The notes under the pieces are model-generated. The model saw only the letters and a program-made list of their open reading frames with translations. It was not told the origin of the DNA and made no database searches. DNA of 64,000 nucleotides from Casuarina equisetifolia (lineage: Eukaryota > Streptophyta > Magnoliopsida > Fagales > Casuarinaceae): assembly GCA_028551475.1 (NCBI GenBank), contig CM052356.1:24207884-24271883 (forward strand). Direction: 5' to 3'. Below are positions 61,952-64,000 of the stretch, piece by piece. Position numbers and translations under genes: made by a program. Each line of letters starts with the position of its first letter. Within the stretch, counting starts at the first letter, position 1.

Positions 61952-63344
61952 AACCCTTTTTTTCATGCCTTCGAATAGGGCTTTGAGTGTGTTTAAACAC
62001 AGGGATTCTTACTCACTTGATTAACTTGCGAGAAAGTCAAGGTCTGAACGTGGACTAGCAAGAATTACTTCGAAAAATCACAAGAAATTTTTGACAAAAG
62101 CCAAGCCCACTGTTACAAGCGAGCGCTCTGAACCCAGGCACCCTGGGTTCCAGCAAGGAATGGCACGGAGTAGGGGGCTAGACATCCTGAGGACCGTGCT
62201 GTAAAATGAGAAGCCCACCAATGCCACATTTTTACCTGTTCAAGGATCTCATTTTAGGCGCGTCTTCTCACAAAATTTTAGACGGGTTATTAACATACGA
62301 AGTAACACAGCTACTGAAGTGACTTTGATCCTATAATTTTGCAAACCCGTTTTGATAAGATAAGCAAAAAGGCATTAGTTAAAATAGTAGTTTGAAGTCC
62401 AATGAGTAAATTTAGGTGAGCCCAATAACCTGTGACGTGTTTTTTATCTTTTCAATTTACTGCCTCAGCAGTACACATTTTTCTAATTACAATGTTCGAC
62501 GTTTATGATAGTGTGTCGTAAAGATTTTGACCAAAACAGAACTCCTCCCGTAAAACTAAGTACATCCTGGCAGAAATATTAAATCTGATTTGGTAAAAGT
62601 GCGGAATTTGGAAGCCAAGAAATTGCACACAAGCGTTACTAATAGTGAAAATGAAGTACATCTTTTAGTCATGCAGAGTCTACGAGGACGGCTGTTAAAG
62701 TTGGATAAGTATCGGAAGCCAATACAGGAAAATCTCCATTGAAGTCTCCCCTTAAATTCTAATTAAGGTGTCTTAGGATAAAGCAAATCTAAGTCTAAGT
62801 TGTAGTTTCTTAATTTAAAGTACGAGGATTTATAAATGAAAAGAAAAAAAAAACTTATGTTTCCATCTTTGCTTTTAATGTCTGGAAGAGCCCTCGCGTA
62901 GACAACATATAAATATATGTTACTGGCACTAAAAGAATCAGAAGCCGGGGCGGCCAGCATCCTGCCGGAAAAAGAAAACCGATTTCAAAGCAAAACAGAG
63001 AGAGACAGCAATGCCGTCCTCCTCATAACTCCATCCAACCTCCTCCCCCACGCTCCCGGTCGCAGAGGAGAATACTAGTACTAGTGCTTCCACTACCGCA
63101 GCACACAAATACACGCCGGCACATCCGCAGCTCTGGGAGTGGAATGAAAGACCGTACATGCTAGTCGTATATGCCGCATCATCAATAGGTTCAGCGCCGT
63201 GCACAGCTCAGCAACACAACGGCCTGCGTGTCCATCCCTATGAGACTCAATCCCTTCCCACTGTCCCTTTGTACCCACCCTTCCCATTATCACAGAGTCC
63301 TCCCCGTCTCTGCCTCCAGACCCTTCAGACCAGGCTGGCCTCGC
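61952..63344. other. upstream region of the isopentenyltransferase gene
   Basis: No other gene was seen. A perfect 9-bp inverted repeat (GAACCCAGG-CAC-CCTGGGTTC) lies at 62130-62150. TATAAATATA at 62908-62917 is a candidate TATA box, which would imply a leader of about 400 bases. Confidence 0.45.
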
Positions 63345-64000
63345 ATGGACTCCACCAACACCAACAACGCCAATACAGCAACCCCACCCGGTCGTCGGTA
63401 CCGCAAGAAAGAGAAGATCGTGGTAGTCATGGGAGCCACGGGGACCGGAAAATCCAAACTTTCCATCGACCTTGCAAACCGCTTCCATGCCGAGATCATA
63501 AACTCCGACAAAATGCAAGTCTACAAGGGGCTCGACATCACCACCAACAAAGTCTCACCCCAGGAACGGCGTGGCGTTCCCCACCACCTCCTCGGCGACG
63601 TCGACCCCATCAACGGCGAGTTCAAACCCGAAGACTTCCGCCAAGTCGCCGGGTCCATCATTTGCGACATTGCTTCACGAAGAAAGCTGCCTCTCATCGC
63701 CGGTGGGTCCAACTCGTTCGTACATGCGCTGGTGGTGGACAGGTTCGATCCCGAGTCAAACGTTTTCGAGGGGTTGGGTTCTATCTCATCGGAGCTGAGG
63801 TACAACTGTTGCTTCCTCTGGGTGGACGTGTCGTTTATGGTGTTGTCGGCATACCTGTCGAAGAGAGTCGACGACATGCTGGAGGGGGGGATGTTTGAGG
63901 AGCTGGCGGAGTTCTACGAACCCAGTGAGTCCGCAAACTCTGGGTCACAGACCGGGTTGAAGAAAGCCATCGGCGTACCCGAGTTCGGGCGGTATTTTAA
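63345..64000 (+). CDS. IPT: adenylate isopentenyltransferase (cytokinin synthesis), 5' part
   Basis: The frame begins with the ATG at 63345 and is open to the window end (218 codons), so the C-terminus is cut off. Residues 30-37 are the P-loop GATGTGKS, after a short N-terminal region (MDSTNTNNANTATPPGRRYR). Family motifs follow: AEIINSDKMQVYKGLDI, TNKVSPQERRGVPHHLLG, LPLIAGGSNSFVHALV, YNCCFLWVDVS, KRVDDMLEGGMFEELAEFY and KKAIGVPEFGRYF. These enzymes transfer the isopentenyl group of DMAPP to ATP/ADP, the first step of cytokinin synthesis, in plastids or cytosol. Plant ATP/ADP-type IPT genes are usually intronless, as seen so far. The tRNA-type is less likely, given the VPHHLLG and FLWVDVS spacing. 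Confidence 0.93.
   Translation, partial: MDSTNTNNANTATPPGRRYRKKEKIVVVMGATGTGKSKLSIDLANRFHAEIINSDKMQVYKGLDITTNKVSPQERRGVPHHLLGDVDPINGEFKPEDFRQVAGSIICDIASRRKLPLIAGGSNSFVHALVVDRFDPESNVFEGLGSISSELRYNCCFLWVDVSFMVLSAYLSKRVDDMLEGGMFEELAEFYEPSESANSGSQTGLKKAIGVPEFGRYF

Noticed and set aside
63158..63898. 246-codon plus-strand open frame (MLVVYAASSIGSAPC...), and minus-strand frames 63093-63518 and 63521-63877
   Set aside because: They overlap the isopentenyltransferase frame, which has all family motifs. These are GC-rich shadow frames of that coding region.
1..64000. CRISPR arrays, prokaryotic operons, phage or toxin systems
   Set aside because: The DNA is plant nuclear. Tandem repeats seen here lack spacers of constant size between identical repeats, and no such genes are present.

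Overview
The window is nuclear DNA of a eudicot plant. It holds spliced genes with GT-AG introns, an rbcS remnant, a plastid ribosomal protein gene with a transit peptide, a JAGGED-type zinc finger gene, a PLS-class PPR gene, a cytokinin isopentenyltransferase gene and several families of plant LTR retroelements. I cannot name the species from sequence alone. I rebuilt exon structures by hand from splice signals, reading phase and remembered protein-family consensus; no alignment was run.

Layout. 1-2964: 3' part of a Ty1/copia element (integrase end, reverse transcriptase, RNase H, 3' LTR) that abuts a broken rbcS gene (exon 2 remnant, intact exon 3, to 3993). 4653-5045 (-): small acidic protein of unknown function. 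7595-8609 (-): conserved plant gene of unknown function, with a 4-codon first coding exon and probable 5'UTR exon and promoter near 9.4-9.6 kb. 11.49-14.19 kb (-): decayed Ty3/gypsy element with one LTR and a primer-binding site. 15526-18782 (-): plastid ribosomal protein L15, with Site II promoter motifs upstream. 19.2-20.1 kb: unassigned coding-like segments. 21432-23312 (+): JAGGED/STAMENLESS-type C2H2 gene. 23.3-33.0 kb: gene-poor, AT-rich, with microsatellites and a 34-bp tandem repeat. 33078-39579 (-): IST1-like ESCRT-III-associated gene, six exons. 41503-45661 (-): eight-exon alpha/beta hydrolase of the monoacylglycerol lipase/caffeoylshikimate esterase type. About 47.26-49.0 kb (+): intronless PPR gene. 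49-63 kb: repeat-rich, with modular repeats, a 114-bp tandem triplication, a degenerate copia element and a complete TRIM element (61596-61946). 63345-64000 (+): adenylate isopentenyltransferase, running off the right edge.

The genes look like an ordinary, functionally unrelated eudicot neighbourhood. I found no operon-like cluster and no convincing new biological system. The most interesting points are structural: a JAGGED-type gene whose start codon is split by an intron and which also carries a GC-AG intron and a C-terminal frameshift; a 78-nt, stop-free, frame-preserving intron in the L15 transit peptide; a retrotransposon next to a decayed rbcS copy; a textbook TRIM with a target-site duplication; and a PPR reading frame without an upstream ATG.
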